DNA of 38,184 bases, taken from positions 1 through 38,184 of the forward strand of contig JAAENC010000373.1 in the NCBI GenBank assembly GCA_024224815.1, in the 5' to 3' direction. A program made the translations under genes and the position numbers. Below the pieces are notes generated by a model. It did no database searches, was not told the origin of the DNA, and was given only the letters and a program-made list of their open reading frames with translations. Source of the stretch: Chloroflexota bacterium (lineage in GTDB: Bacteria; Chloroflexota; Anaerolineae; Anaerolineales; Villigracilaceae). Below are positions 23,397 through 32,388 of the stretch, one piece after another; the stretch's first letter is position 1, and the number at the start of each line of letters is the position of its first letter.

Positions 23397-25964
23397 ATGG
23401 CATCCAAAGCAAACACCCCTGTTCGTCAACAATATCTTGATATAAAAGCACAGCACCCCGATGCAATTCTCTTCTTCCGCTTGGGCGATTTTTACGAAAC
23501 TTTCGGCGAAGATGCTGTTATCACGGCTCGCGAACTTGATATCGTTCTGACCGCACGCGGCATCGGAAATGGAGAAAAAACACCGCTAGCGGGAATCCCC
23601 TACCATGCTGTTGAGAATTATCTCTCACGCCTTGTCGAAAAAGGCTATCACGTTGCGATATGTGAACAGATCGGTGAAAAACCCGCTAAGGGACTTTTCC
23701 CGCGCAAGGTTGTGCGCGTGGTCACACCGGGGACATTGGTTGAACCGGGATTGCTCCAAAGCCACGACAATAATTATCTCGCCGCGCTCGTCATTCACGA
23801 TAAAAAAGCGGGCATAGCCTACGCAGACATCACCACCGGGGAATTTGCCGTTACAGAAATTGACGCCGAAAATCTCGACCCCGTCCGCGCAGAACTGATT
23901 CGGCTAAATGCTGCCGAAATCGTTCATCCTGAAAACCTTTCGATTAACAACGATCTGCCCGGTCATCTCACGCCCTATCCCAACTGGAAATTTGAAAGCG
24001 GACGTTGTGCAGAAACTCTTCGTTCGCATTTTCGTGCATCCACCCTCGATGGTTTTGGGCTAAAAAGCCGTCCCCTTGCCACGCGCGCGGCAGGCGCAAT
24101 TCTTCAATATATCAAAGAAACCGAGCCAAACGCCCTCGATCTGCTCGGTAATTTGCGCGTTTACAGCCTAAACGAATTCATGACACTCGATGCCGCCACA
24201 CGCCGAAACCTCGAACTCACAGAAACCCTGCGCGGCAAAACCGATGGCTCTCTACTCGGCAGCCTCGACCAAACTGTTTCGCCAATGGGAAAACGTCTCA
24301 TTCGTCAGTGGGTCAGCCAGCCGCTTCTCGATATTCAACAAATTAACAACCGCCTCGATGGCGTCGATCATTTCTTTCAAGACGGCATGGCGCGCGCCGA
24401 ACTCCGCAACGCTCTAAAGCCCCTCGCCGACCTTGAACGCCTCACAAATCGCATCGTTTCTGGCTACGCCGTCCCGCGCGATCTCGTTTGCCTGCGCGAA
24501 ACACTGACCAGAATTCCAGAAATTAAAAATCTTTTTGTGGATGAAATACCCGCGCTCGCCCCTGTTTTAGACTTGCTCTCTCCGTGTGAACAGGAACTCA
24601 ATCGTTTACAGATTGCCATTTCCGACGAACCCCCAGCAACCCTGCAAAATATCGGCGTGATACGCGTCGGATACGCCGAAGAGTTAGATCAAATCCTCGA
24701 TGCCACCAAACACGCCCGCGACTGGATCGCCAATCTAGAATCCGTTGAACGAGAAAGAACGGGTATCAAAACCCTCAAAGTTGGCTACAACAAAGTCTTT
24801 GGTTACTATATTTCCATTACTAAAGCCGTTGTAGATATGGCACCCGAACATTACATCCGCAAACAAACGCTGGTTAATGCAGAAAGATATATCACCCCCG
24901 AACTCAAAGAGTACGAAACCCTCGTCCTGAACGCCGAAGAGCGAATTCATGATGTAGAAGCACGTCTCTTCAAAGAAGTTTGTGCAAAATTATCGAGCAC
25001 GGCATCACGCTTATTACAATCTGCCCGCGCGCTCGCCGAGCTAGACGCGTATTCCGCTCTCGCCGAATCAGCAGCCTTGGGAGGATATAGCAGGCCCAAA
25101 GTCACGGATGATTCGAGGCTAGATATCCGCGAAGGACGACATCCCGTTGTAGAAGAATCTCTGCGCACAGAACGATTCGTCCCGAATGACATCATTATCG
25201 AAGATGGCGAAATTGTACGCGTCATCACCGGGCCGAATATGTCGGGTAAAAGCACTTATTTGCGGCAAGCGGCGCTGATCGTGCTAATGGCGCAGATCGG
25301 CTCATTTGTGCCTGCCAAAAGCGCAGAAATCGGGCTGGTAGACAGAATTTTCACCCGCATCGGCGCACAGGATGAGATCCACGCCGGGCAATCGACCTTC
25401 ATGGTTGAAATGGTCGAAGTCGCGAATATTCTGCACCATGCCACCCCACGCAGCTTACTTGTTTTGGACGAAGTTGGGCGCGGAACCAGCACTTACGACG
25501 GCGTTTCGATTGCCTGGGCAATGGTCGAACATATTCATAATCACCCTGAATTGCGCGCGAAAACGCTTTTTGCCACCCATTATCACGAATTAACCCAACT
25601 CTCCGATCTGCTGCCCGGCGTACGGAATTACAATGTTGCCGTCAGTGAAGCAGGGGGACAAGTTGTTTTCCTGCATAAAATCATCGCAGGTGGCGCGGAT
25701 AAATCTTACGGCATCCATGTTGCGCAATTGGCAGGGCTACCGCGCTCTATCGTTTCCCGTGCTGATGAGATCATGGCTCAATTGGAAAAATCCTCCGGCT
25801 CAACAGTCAAAATTGACCCACAAGCGGCGCAACAAGTTGCGCTCTTCCCAGAAACAAACCCACTGCTAGATGAATTAGAAAAGCTGGATATCAATTCACT
25901 CTCACCGATAGAGGCACTTAATAGATTGTTTGAGTGGCAGAAAGCGTTTTTGAAAGATAAATAA
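23397..25964 (+). CDS. mutS: DNA mismatch repair protein MutS
   Basis: An 855-residue MutS of normal length. The mismatch-binding domain at the N-terminus has [15 protein letters not shown] (the Phe-x-Glu wedge is FYE). Connector, lever and clamp domains follow. The C-terminal ABC-type ATPase has Walker [16 protein letters not shown], Walker [13 protein letters not shown] and ATHYHEL. A C-terminal helix-turn-helix dimerisation tail is present. It recognises mismatches after replication together with MutL, whose gene is not adjacent. The start at 23397 gives the family's usual N-terminus; the in-frame extension to 23325 lies in the repeat element and is rejected. Confidence 0.97.
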   Translation: MASKANTPVRQQYLDIKAQHPDAILFFRLGDFYETFGEDAVITARELDIVLTARGIGNGEKTPLAGIPYHAVENYLSRLVEKGYHVAICEQIGEKPAKGLFPRKVVRVVTPGTLVEPGLLQSHDNNYLAALVIHDKKAGIAYADITTGEFAVTEIDAENLDPVRAELIRLNAAEIVHPENLSINNDLPGHLTPYPNWKFESGRCAETLRSHFRASTLDGFGLKSRPLATRAAGAILQYIKETEPNALDLLGNLRVYSLNEFMTLDAATRRNLELTETLRGKTDGSLLGSLDQTVSPMGKRLIRQWVSQPLLDIQQINNRLDGVDHFFQDGMARAELRNALKPLADLERLTNRIVSGYAVPRDLVCLRETLTRIPEIKNLFVDEIPALAPVLDLLSPCEQELNRLQIAISDEPPATLQNIGVIRVGYAEELDQILDATKHARDWIANLESVERERTGIKTLKVGYNKVFGYYISITKAVVDMAPEHYIRKQTLVNAERYITPELKEYETLVLNAEERIHDVEARLFKEVCAKLSSTASRLLQSARALAELDAYSALAESAALGGYSRPKVTDDSRLDIREGRHPVVEESLRTERFVPNDIIIEDGEIVRVITGPNMSGKSTYLRQAALIVLMAQIGSFVPAKSAEIGLVDRIFTRIGAQDEIHAGQSTFMVEMVEVANILHHATPRSLLVLDEVGRGTSTYDGVSIAWAMVEHIHNHPELRAKTLFATHYHELTQLSDLLPGVRNYNVAVSEAGGQVVFLHKIIAGGADKSYGIHVAQLAGLPRSIVSRADEIMAQLEKSSGSTVKIDPQAAQQVALFPETNPLLDELEKLDINSLSPIEALNRLFEWQKAFLKDK

Positions 25965-25968
25965 GTCG

Positions 25969-25999
25969 TTGACATTTAGATATTTTTCCAGAGCATATT
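25969..25999 (+). promoter_or_regulatory. Promoter of the GT4 gene, leaderless start
   Basis: TTGACA (25969-25974) is a perfect -35. CATATT (25994-25999) is a -10-like element 19 bp later and 7 nt before the ATG at 26007. No Shine-Dalgarno is seen, suggesting a leaderless mRNA. Confidence 0.45.
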
Positions 26000-26006
26000 A
26001 CAAAAA

Positions 26007-27134
26007 ATGAGACATATCACGGTTATTAGCACATCTTTTCCTGATATATCCTTCGAAGAGGGGCAAGAAGCCGCGGGCACCTTTGTATATGATTTTGCAT
26101 ACGAACTATCTCGCCATATCAATGTCACAATTATCGCCCCTGGCAGTCAAACAAAGAGCGTAAAAATAGAAAATCTAAAAATTGAGTATTTTGGTGTGCC
26201 TAGCTTACCTCTCTCTTTACTCAAAGCGGGGAACCCAACTCATTGGCTAAAAATTATCAAGACGCTTAAAGCAGGTCAAGACAAAGTTAATGAAATAGCA
26301 TCCAAAAGCGATCACATTTTTGCACTTTGGGTCTTGCCCTCTGGATTTTGGGCAAAAAGAGCGGGGAAAAAATATAAAGTCCCTTATAGTTTATGGGCTT
26401 TGGGGAGTGACATTTGGAGTTTGGGCAAAATTCCTATTATCCGCTCTGTTCTTAAATCTGTTTTGCAATCAAGTGCCCATCGCTTTGCCGACGGGTACCA
26501 ACTAGCCAATGATGTAAAAAAAATAAGCAAACTAAACTGTGACTTTTTACCCAGTTCTAGAAAACTCCCTTTAAAAAAAGAAAAAGAACTCGCAGCATCC
26601 CCGCCTTATAAACTGGCTTTTCTTGGCCGTTGGCATCCACACAAAGGCATCGATCTGTTATTAGATAGCTTGAAATATTTAGACAAAGAAGATTGGGGAA
26701 AAATTAGCGAAATAAAAATCTGTGGCGGTGGCCCCCTTGAGGAAACAGTGTATGAAGAAGTTAAAAATCTGCAAGAAAAAGGGTTTCCAATCACACTTCG
26801 AGGCTATCTTAACAGAGAAGAAGCAACAGCCCTTTTCTTATGGGCAGATTATCTCCTTTTACCTTCGCGGATAGAAAGCATTCCCGTTATTTTCTCTGAC
26901 GCGATGCAAACAAATTGCCCGCTGATCTCAACACCCATAGGTGATCTTCCAAGATTACTAAAAGAAGGAAATGTTGGTATATTGGCAAAATCTACAACGC
27001 CCCTTGCCTTCTCTCAAGCAATAAAACAAGCATTAGAACAAGAGCCTATTAATTACAAGGACAGTTTGGCGATAATGCACCAAGGCTTTGGCGTTGAGGT
27101 TGCAGTTAGAGAGTTATTGGATTTGTTATTTTAA
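26007..27134 (+). CDS. GT4-type glycosyltransferase
   Basis: A 375-residue GT-B enzyme. The N-terminal acceptor half has SFPDISFEEGQEAAGTFVYDFAYELSRH (partly shown), typical of acceptor-side loops. The C-terminal donor half has FLGRWHPHKGIDLLLDSLKYL, ICGGGPLE, and the E-x7-E-like motif SRIESIPVIFSDAM. The donor and acceptor sugars cannot be read from sequence. It starts an AT-rich envelope-glycan region and is divergent or separate from the leftward genes at 27211-32268. No membrane segment is evident. It is transcribed alone. Confidence 0.88.
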   Translation: MRHITVISTSFPDISFEEGQEAAGTFVYDFAYELSRHINVTIIAPGSQTKSVKIENLKIEYFGVPSLPLSLLKAGNPTHWLKIIKTLKAGQDKVNEIASKSDHIFALWVLPSGFWAKRAGKKYKVPYSLWALGSDIWSLGKIPIIRSVLKSVLQSSAHRFADGYQLANDVKKISKLNCDFLPSSRKLPLKKEKELAASPPYKLAFLGRWHPHKGIDLLLDSLKYLDKEDWGKISEIKICGGGPLEETVYEEVKNLQEKGFPITLRGYLNREEATALFLWADYLLLPSRIESIPVIFSDAMQTNCPLISTPIGDLPRLLKEGNVGILAKSTTPLAFSQAIKQALEQEPINYKDSLAIMHQGFGVEVAVRELLDLLF

Positions 27135-27210
27135 TAGATATACCCCTACATTTTTACCAGCTAGAGTAACCCATTTTCCAAAAAGCATAAATATCTACAA
27201 ACGGTTTTCT

Positions 27211-28188
27211 CTATGTTCTAAAAAATGATTTGGTTTTTATCGGCATTAAGCGCAAAGTGCAAGAATCTAACAATGCGCGAACAACAATCCATTCGTGCAA
27301 AGTCATTTGTTTAGTATAGCTATTGTTCGACAAAATAAAAAGGGAAGTGTTTTTTGGCATCTGGCTTAGCACCTTTGGCGGCTTCCACACAAAGACACAA
27401 CTAGCTCCTTTTTGCCTACTCCAATTCTCAGGGTTTTCTTGAAATGAAAACCTAAACCGTTTGAAGAGAAAAGAACATTCCCAAGTGTTTTCATCAATCT
27501 GTTTGACAGAGCCACCTTTTTGTTGAATATTCTTAGCACATCCATCCAAAACAAGCTTGATTTTTTCTTGCGGGGTCACCGTTTTTCGATAAATGCTTTC
27601 TTCGGCCTTTACCCGACAAGGAATACCAGTTGCAAAGACTCTGCTCGGAATATTTTTAGTTACCACTGAACCAGTTCCGATAATCGAATATTCTCCAATA
27701 ACGACGTCAGGCAAAATGATGCTAGAGGGGGGTAACCAAGCGCCTTCTTTGATAGTCACCGAACCCAATTTGCTTGGATACCCATCTGCTGTTGAGGGAA
27801 AATATCCATGCGTCCATAGCTGAGAGCGGCAGCCGATCCCTACATTTCCTTCAATTGTAATATTTCGTTCACAATTCAATATGGTTTCACCACCAATCCA
27901 AGAATTATACGATATTGAAAAAATAGCGGCCCCATCAGTTCCATTTTCAATATGAACTTTTTCGTGAATTTTGACGTAATCTTTTATTATTACCGATTTA
28001 AGTTTGTCGAAAACAACGCCACTACCAATCACAACACCATCGCCAATTACAACGTTTTTTGGATTTATCTTAAAGGTAGCTCGCCCTATTAACACTCGTT
28101 TACCAATTTGAGCACCTCTAATCCTCAGAAAAAAAACTTTTATTGAACTTATAAGCAGGTTAAGAAAATACGAGACAAGTTTATTCAT
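27211..28188 (-). CDS. Left-handed beta-helix (hexapeptide) acyltransferase with C-terminal extension
   Basis: A 325-residue protein. Residues about 15-190 are hexapeptide repeats (IGDGVVIGSGV, IKEGAWLPPSSIILPDVVIGEYSIIGTGSVVTKNIP, shown in part) ending in the ATGIPCRV closing motif of WbbJ/MaaA-type O-acetyltransferases. The catalytic His is probably in WTHGYF. The last 130 residues form a separate domain I do not recognise. The ATG at 28188 is chosen over 28242 because AGGAG (overlapping the preceding stop) lies 10-14 nt before it; the longer form would overlap the upstream gene by 41 bp. It probably acetylates a surface sugar. Confidence 0.82.
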   Translation of the reverse strand: MNKLVSYFLNLLISSIKVFFLRIRGAQIGKRVLIGRATFKINPKNVVIGDGVVIGSGVVFDKLKSVIIKDYVKIHEKVHIENGTDGAAIFSISYNSWIGGETILNCERNITIEGNVGIGCRSQLWTHGYFPSTADGYPSKLGSVTIKEGAWLPPSSIILPDVVIGEYSIIGTGSVVTKNIPSRVFATGIPCRVKAEESIYRKTVTPQEKIKLVLDGCAKNIQQKGGSVKQIDENTWECSFLFKRFRFSFQENPENWSRQKGASCVFVWKPPKVLSQMPKNTSLFILSNNSYTKQMTLHEWIVVRALLDSCTLRLMPIKTKSFFRT

Positions 28189-28201
28189 GTTTATGAATCT
28201 C

Positions 28202-29158
28202 CTACTGCGCTTGTTCTTTTTGATAAAACTTACTGAGAGCAAACCCGATGCTTACATTTCCAAATCCTAATAAAATTTCCCAGAATCGATAAATAATCGC
28301 AATTGCTGTCAGCAACTCAAGTGTCACACTTTGGTCTTGATTAAAAGTTTGCGCTAAAAAAATGAAGGTGATTTCTCGGACACCAATCCCCGCAGGAAAA
28401 AAAAATGATAAGACACCAATAACCCAAGAAATCCCAAAATAAGCAATATATTGAGTTGATTCTAGCAGAGAAAACCCAAATGCAGAGTGCATGACTAAAA
28501 AATGGGCAAGTAAAAATGTTACCCAATTCAGTATACCGATTAAATGAACAATGAAATTATCAATTTTTGATTGGCAAAGGGCAGTTTTGTTTGTTTCATT
28601 ACGCTGAAACAAAGCTTGAAATATGTAGGATATCCAACACGAACGGGTCAAAAGCCAAAATGTAATTATCCCTAAAATAGTGATCGTGAGTGCAACTAAA
28701 ATGTTCCATTGACACAAAATTAAGGTAACAGAAATAATAAAACTACGTAACACAGAAACAGCCATTAAGTCTAAATTGGCAAATAATATTACTTTTGTAG
28801 CACCAGGACGCTGTAGAAATGTAGCATGGTAGAAAACACTCCAAAGCCTACCTGGAATATATTTCGCAATTTGTCCATAGAAAAACATCTGCCCAACTCT
28901 TGGATAATCAATATTGAAATCATATTTTTTAAGAATCTGTTGGAAGAGAAGGCTAATTAATATCGCATCAAGCAAAGCTATCCAAATTGACAATATAAAT
29001 AATGGCCAATTCAATGTTTGCAAAACAGATTGTATTTCATTCCAACTACGATAAACAAGGATAATAAAAAAAACAAACCCTACAAAAAATAATATAGAGC
29101 GTAAGATATTTTTATAGAATTTATTATCTCTCTGTGTTTTCGGGGTAGATGAGATCAT
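28202..29158 (-). CDS. Lysylphosphatidylglycerol synthase TM-region-like (YbhN/AglD type) membrane protein
   Basis: A 318-residue polytopic protein with about eight hydrophobic segments and the family marks FFYGQIAKYIPGRLWSVFYH, then a conserved pair of helices and FFFPAGIGVREITFIFLA. Such proteins are found beside polyprenyl-sugar glycosyltransferases and are suspected flippases or accessory factors in glycolipid assembly; the activity is not proven. It sits between the acyltransferase and the DPM1-like GT2, consistent with a glycan-assembly operon. Confidence 0.8.
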   Translation of the reverse strand: MISSTPKTQRDNKFYKNILRSILFFVGFVFFIILVYRSWNEIQSVLQTLNWPLFILSIWIALLDAILISLLFQQILKKYDFNIDYPRVGQMFFYGQIAKYIPGRLWSVFYHATFLQRPGATKVILFANLDLMAVSVLRSFIISVTLILCQWNILVALTITILGIITFWLLTRSCWISYIFQALFQRNETNKTALCQSKIDNFIVHLIGILNWVTFLLAHFLVMHSAFGFSLLESTQYIAYFGISWVIGVLSFFFPAGIGVREITFIFLAQTFNQDQSVTLELLTAIAIIYRFWEILLGFGNVSIGFALSKFYQKEQAQ

Positions 29159-29219
29159 AAGACAAGAAGGAATGTTGCAAATAATTGAACTGAAAGCTAA
29201 TACTAGTTCACTTAACTAA

Positions 29220-30167
29220 CTATTTCTGATACAGGTTCTTCTTCAATTCATAAAGCTGTCTATCTTGAAGAATCCGCATACGCAAAAGCATATCGGCAAT
29301 TAAAGCAAGTAAAAAAATGAACATTGCCAAAATAAGAAAAGCCAAACCTATAAACCCTGTTGCTTTATAGGGGGTAAAACTGCCGACAAATATATAGTGA
29401 GCTAGAAGAAATACTTCAAAAGCACAGCCAATGAGAAAAAAAACACATCCTAGTGTGCCAAACACACGAATTGGAGAGTAGTCTAATAAAACACGCAAAA
29501 TAATAGTGCTAGTTCGTAAAGCATAACGAGGTATAGAATGAGCAACGCGAGATTTTCTGCCTTCAAAATACCTCACTTGAACAGGATGCTCTTTAACGCG
29601 CAACCCTTGGTAGACCAACGATAAAATTGTTTCATGAGTGTAGGTAAATTTGCCAAAAATATTCAATCTTAACAAAGCATCACGACTATAAGCGCGATAA
29701 CCACAAGAAACATCTCGAAATTTTTCTCCCGAAATATAACCAACTAATTGAGCAATTTTTTTATTTCCCCAATATTTGATTTTTGGCATATTTTCTGGTC
29801 TACCTGAAGAGAAACGACTACCAACGACCATATCAGCTTTGTTCTCTAAAACACCAGCAATTAAAGCGGGAATTTCTTTCGAGTCAAATTGTCTGTCAGC
29901 ATCTATCCCCACCAAGATATCGGCTTTCTTTTCTAAAGAAAATCGTATAGCTGAATAAAAAGCCGCCCCTACGCCTCTATTTCTACCATGCGACACAATA
30001 CTTGCCCCAGAACTTAGTGCGTATTCTCTTGTTTTATCTTGGCTCCCATCGTCTACTACGAGGTATTGAATCTCATCTATGCCAACTATTGCTTGCGGTA
30101 AACTTGCTAACACTTTTTTGATATGCTTTTCTTCGTTATAAGCTGGTAAATAAATAATCAACTTCAT
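29220..30167 (-). CDS. GT2 glycosyltransferase, dolichyl/polyprenyl-phosphate sugar synthase type
   Basis: A 315-residue enzyme with the GT-A fold of DPM1-like proteins: IIYLPAYNEEKHIKKVL at the start, VVDDGSQDKTREYA, DADRQFD (the D-x-D metal motif region), GSRFSSGRPENMPK and CGYRAYSRDAL. Two C-terminal transmembrane helices (about 230-255 and 265-300) resemble those of GtrB-type enzymes. It probably charges a polyprenyl phosphate with a sugar. The ATG at 30167 is preferred over 30215 because GAGGCAG is 4-10 nt before it and the GT motif starts at residue 3. It follows the large membrane protein by 10 bp, so the two are co-transcribed. Confidence 0.88.
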   Translation of the reverse strand: MKLIIYLPAYNEEKHIKKVLASLPQAIVGIDEIQYLVVDDGSQDKTREYALSSGASIVSHGRNRGVGAAFYSAIRFSLEKKADILVGIDADRQFDSKEIPALIAGVLENKADMVVGSRFSSGRPENMPKIKYWGNKKIAQLVGYISGEKFRDVSCGYRAYSRDALLRLNIFGKFTYTHETILSLVYQGLRVKEHPVQVRYFEGRKSRVAHSIPRYALRTSTIILRVLLDYSPIRVFGTLGCVFFLIGCAFEVFLLAHYIFVGSFTPYKATGFIGLAFLILAMFIFLLALIADMLLRMRILQDRQLYELKKNLYQK

Positions 30168-30177
30168 TTTCTGCCTC

Positions 30178-32268
30178 TTATTTGGGATTATTTGAAGAGA
30201 GCAAAAGAAAAGCATCTGTCGTAAAGACAGCTTTAAATTTTCTCATACAATTTTTTGTGACATCTTGAAAACGCCTTGCTTTAACTTCATCTGCAAGAAC
30301 AAACTTTAGGTCATAGTCTTCAATAAAGTTGCAATACTCATTTGAAGGCATTAATTTTTGAATAGTATTGCTGGCATAAATTCTATCTTTAATTTCTTCA
30401 ACAGAAAGGCTGTTATTATGTGGGTTATCTAATTTCCTTTCTCTAAAAGAAATTAATCGCGCATTTGAAGACACGCCTGGCAAAAATTGTGTATCTTTGT
30501 AATCTAAAGCAATAACCATAACAGGTGAGTCTGTATGTTGGTCAATATAACTTCCTACTTGGGCTAATTCACGATAGTATTGCATAGACTCAAAATATGC
30601 TGCGAAACGTGCAGAAATGCCTAGAAAAAGAACAGGGCTTACGAAAAGAAAAGAAATAATCAAGGCGTTAAATAAATTTTTTCTTTTATCGACGAAGGCT
30701 TTCTTCCTTTCTAAAAACTCACTTAGGAATTGCCATATAAGTACAATACCCAAGCCCAGCGGAAGAAACCAAGAAGCCCTTGAAATCATCCGTCCTGAGA
30801 CAAAGTAACCCAAAATCCACCCCGTATAAGGGAGAGTAGCGAATATTGTCAAAAAAACGGACGCAAAGATATACCAATATAAATGTCCCTCTCTGATTTT
30901 TTCAAAGGCAATAAAAAAAGCCAAGATAGAAATAGTAACTGGTAAAAATCTAAAAAACAAAACAAGAATATTCCCTGTATCATTTTTCATTTCAATATCC
31001 ATCAATAATAATGTGTTTGGAGCCAATCCATAAAAAACATCATTAAGTACAGAAACAACTTTATGCGCTTCAAAAGAGTCCTTAACATTGGTCGCATTAA
31101 TAGAAAGAGTTCCTATACTACGAAGATATAAGCGAATCAAAAAATGAGGCAACATCATTAGCCCAAAGTTCCCTGCTAAGAAGAAAAAATTACGCCACGT
31201 TGATTGTTTTGAAAACAAAGCAATTAGAGCAATTAAAAGAATAATAAAAACTGAAAAAACAAAAATGACAGGGTGCGTTAAAACCATTGCCATTCCAGAA
31301 AGAAAAACAAAAAGAAGGTTTTTTCCTTTTTTTTGTTCTATATATTTCAAGCTAAAAAAAAGTAGGGAAGGAAAAATCAAAAAAGTTGCAAAGACTTTGT
31401 CTTCTGACATATTCAAATAAAACCAATACCCCGTTGGAACATATTCGTAGATCATCCACGCGTATAAAGAAATTTGAAACAGAACTGATAGGCCAGCTCT
31501 CTTCTGAGACACACCTAAAAACAGAGCTATCCAATATAAAGAAAGCACCGCTAAAAACACCAGATAAAGTTCAAGATAGTTTCCTAAAAGCAAAAGCCCT
31601 GGTATACCACTTAAAGAGCCCAACAGAGCCTGACTCATAGGCAGTAAAGCCAGCCAATAACGAGGAAACTCAAGTACGTCCATTTCGTGAACAATATTTT
31701 TAAAACTTAGGGGATCTGCATGCTGCCAACTTGTCAAATAAGACAGGTAGGTATAGTCATCTACAAAAAACAAACTGTCATGGAACATCATCAGAGTTAC
31801 TAAAAAAACAGCAAAAACCAAGGGGATATTTTTTATCAACTGGCAAAAAGCTTCTATTATTCTCCCCGTTGTATATATCCTTTTTTTCTCTGAAGAAAAA
31901 AAAAGAAGAATCTCACCTAGGCCTATTAGCCAAAAAAAAATTTTGACCTTCTCAAAAGAGAGCCCTACTACACGCCCAAGTAATCCCAAAGCAGAAATCA
32001 ATAAAACAGAAAAAACAATCCCGATAAGCACAGAACTACCAAGAGCTACATTTTCTTTCGATTCCAATAAAATATATAAAAGAATGCCCGGGACAATAAA
32101 TAACGTAATTGATAAACCAAGCTTAAACATGTCTACTAGAAAAACTATGGCCAAATTTCCATCAAAGACTAATATATTTCCCCAAGGGACTGTCCAAGCT
32201 AATCCCCACACTAGCGCAGAAAGAATAGCGCTTTTTTTTTCTCTTGAGGTATTTATCTTAAGCTCCAT
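30178..32268 (-). CDS. Large polytopic membrane protein, possible GT-C-like glycosyltransferase
   Basis: A 696-residue protein with about 15 hydrophobic segments and a C-terminal extracytoplasmic domain (about 570-696: IDQHTDSPVMVIALDYKDTQ and so on). The layout, early loop with acidic residues (FFVDDYTYLSYL, after helix 5) and a soluble tail resembles GT-C enzymes that use polyprenyl-phosphate sugars, as the downstream GT2 would supply. I cannot assign a named family. The ATG at 32268 is preferred. The TTG at 32328 lies 5 nt from a terminator hairpin, and a TATATT -10 candidate (32313-32308) would put the transcript start near 32301. The Shine-Dalgarno is weak. Confidence 0.7.
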   Translation of the reverse strand: MELKINTSREKKSAILSALVWGLAWTVPWGNILVFDGNLAIVFLVDMFKLGLSITLFIVPGILLYILLESKENVALGSSVLIGIVFSVLLISALGLLGRVVGLSFEKVKIFFWLIGLGEILLFFSSEKKRIYTTGRIIEAFCQLIKNIPLVFAVFLVTLMMFHDSLFFVDDYTYLSYLTSWQHADPLSFKNIVHEMDVLEFPRYWLALLPMSQALLGSLSGIPGLLLLGNYLELYLVFLAVLSLYWIALFLGVSQKRAGLSVLFQISLYAWMIYEYVPTGYWFYLNMSEDKVFATFLIFPSLLFFSLKYIEQKKGKNLLFVFLSGMAMVLTHPVIFVFSVFIILLIALIALFSKQSTWRNFFFLAGNFGLMMLPHFLIRLYLRSIGTLSINATNVKDSFEAHKVVSVLNDVFYGLAPNTLLLMDIEMKNDTGNILVLFFRFLPVTISILAFFIAFEKIREGHLYWYIFASVFLTIFATLPYTGWILGYFVSGRMISRASWFLPLGLGIVLIWQFLSEFLERKKAFVDKRKNLFNALIISFLFVSPVLFLGISARFAAYFESMQYYRELAQVGSYIDQHTDSPVMVIALDYKDTQFLPGVSSNARLISFRERKLDNPHNNSLSVEEIKDRIYASNTIQKLMPSNEYCNFIEDYDLKFVLADEVKARRFQDVTKNCMRKFKAVFTTDAFLLLSSNNPK

Positions 32269-32333
32269 GCCACTTATTCTAACCCACCATCTTGTTTTGT
32301 GCATATAAATATAGAGCTTATTCTCCAAAGCAC

Positions 32334-32368
32334 AAAATCCTCGCTCATTTTCAATGAGCGAGGATTTT
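32334..32368 (-). terminator. Terminator after the pyrophosphatase gene
   Basis: AAAATCCTCGCTCATT (32334-32349) pairs perfectly over 16 bp with 32353-32368 around a 3-nt loop. Read leftward it ends in TTTT and closes the pyrophosphatase transcript 20 bp after its stop, so the glycan operon needs its own promoter. Confidence 0.88.
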
Positions 32369-32388
32369 GATTTCGAAACAAACTTTCT

